64,000 nucleotides of DNA from Thermodesulfovibrionales bacterium. Its GTDB lineage: Bacteria > Nitrospirota > Thermodesulfovibrionia > Thermodesulfovibrionales > Dissulfurispiraceae. Shown piece by piece: positions 63,401 to 64,000 of this stretch. The DNA lies in contig JAOAHE010000004.1 of assembly GCA_026415415.1 (NCBI GenBank), forward strand, positions 1 to 64,000. The letters run 5' to 3'. The position numbers and the translations under genes are program-made. Below the pieces are notes generated by a model that saw only the letters and a list, made by a program, of their open reading frames with translations, was not told the DNA's origin and did no database searches. Numbering within the stretch: the stretch's first letter is position 1; every line of letters starts with the position of its first letter.

Positions 63401-64000
63401 ATGAAAAAATTTGTTGTCTTTTTAATTGTCTTTTTCCTGCCTTCCTTATGCAATGCACAAGATGAGGTTTATCTTGACAATGGCCTTAAAGTAATATTCA
63501 TTGAGGATAATAAATCTCCTATAGTAACCTTTCAGATATGGTATAAAGTCGGTTCAAGGAATGAACCACTTGGTAAAACTGGGATAAGTCATTTATTAGA
63601 ACACATGATGTTTAAAGGCACAAAAAATAATCCTTCAAAAAAATTCTCCAATATTATTCAAAAAAATGGCGGTATAGATAATGCTTTTACAACACGCGAT
63701 TATACAATGTATTTCCAGACTCTTCCCTCAAATAAGATAAACCTCTCTATTGAGCTTGAAGCAGACAGAATGAGAAACTTGCTTTTAAAAAAGGAAGATG
63801 TGGAGTCTGAAAAAATGGTAGTAATGGAAGAAAGAAGGCTCAGATATGAGGATGACCCTCAGAGTTCATTGTTGGAAGAGGTTATAGCAACAGCCATTAA
63901 ATTTCAACCTTACAGATGGCCTATAATTGGATGGATGTCAGATATCTCTTCTATAACTAAAGAAGACCTTTATGAACATTATAGAAAACATTACTGCCCT
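63401..64000 (+). CDS. M16-family zinc peptidase, N-terminal part cut by window edge
   Basis: The open frame from the ATG at 63401 runs 200 codons to the window end without a stop. It has a signal peptide (FVVFLIVFFLPSLCNA, cleavage near AQD). The pitrilysin-type zinc motif HLLEHMMFKGTK (HxxEH) comes next, preceded by SPIVTFQIWYKVGSRNE, with the downstream Glu region EERRL. This is a processing-peptidase-like periplasmic enzyme. Its C-terminal half is not visible. Confidence 0.93.
   Translation, partial: MKKFVVFLIVFFLPSLCNAQDEVYLDNGLKVIFIEDNKSPIVTFQIWYKVGSRNEPLGKTGISHLLEHMMFKGTKNNPSKKFSNIIQKNGGIDNAFTTRDYTMYFQTLPSNKINLSIELEADRMRNLLLKKEDVESEKMVVMEERRLRYEDDPQSSLLEEVIATAIKFQPYRWPIIGWMSDISSITKEDLYEHYRKHYCP

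Overview
The window is AT-rich chromosomal DNA from a Gram-negative-type, probably anaerobic bacterium. Supporting signs are a meso-diaminopimelate-type MurE (DNPR motif), a periplasmic multihaem c-type cytochrome, pyruvate phosphate dikinase, a Na+-pumping decarboxylase and a TAXI-type TRAP transporter. The gene content would suit a Thermodesulfovibrio-like Nitrospirota or a similar sulfate- or metal-respiring lineage. That placement is a guess, because no rRNA gene is present.

Layout. 1-414 is the N-terminal part of an IS1380-type transposase cut by the window edge. 664-6410 holds mfd, an overlapping class II aldolase-like gene, a convergent histone-deacetylase-family gene and tRNA-Lys(CTT). 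6556-7860 is a five-haem cytochrome with one in-frame TGA followed by a SECIS-like hairpin, so it is a candidate selenoprotein. ppdK and bioF follow. 12204-27755 is a long dcw cluster: promoter, MraZ boxes, mraZ, a small ORF, rsmH, ftsL, ftsI, murE, murF, mraY, a D,D-carboxypeptidase gene, murD, ftsW, murG, murC, murB, gph and a terminator. The ddl-ftsQ-ftsA-ftsZ part is absent. 28097-31289 is the tig-clpP-clpX operon on the minus strand.

31832-42023 is a carboxylate uptake and decarboxylation locus. A sensor kinase with a solute-binding sensor domain and a sigma-54 activator precede a sigma-54-like promoter, oadG-oadA-oadB, a TAXI receptor, a small secreted IPT-like protein and a fused TRAP permease. 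A solitary CCUCC-rich transcript with its own terminator may be an sRNA (42211-42281). A PHP phosphoesterase, an HpnI-like glycosyltransferase, a small protein and a PIN-PhoH ATPase come next.

46167-56162 is the most unusual part. It combines four HMA_2-like domains without CxxC, a large P2-type ATPase, a divergent MetK paralogue, a protein made of 22-residue tandem repeats, a DUF5132-type membrane protein, a zinc-ribbon protein and a small cysteine protein. An EAL protein and a CBS-GGDEF protein follow. Repeated YTGTAAY boxes sit in front of the left arm. The composition suggests a dedicated metal-handling membrane domain or compartment, loosely like ferrosome (fez) loci but with a different ATPase type.

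56712-60614 is a trpB-trpA pair split by an accessory insert: HEPN and MNT genes, a truncated DNA methyltransferase and a probable restriction endonuclease. The window ends with a bile-acid-symporter-family transporter, an aspartate aminotransferase and the start of an M16 peptidase gene cut by the right edge.
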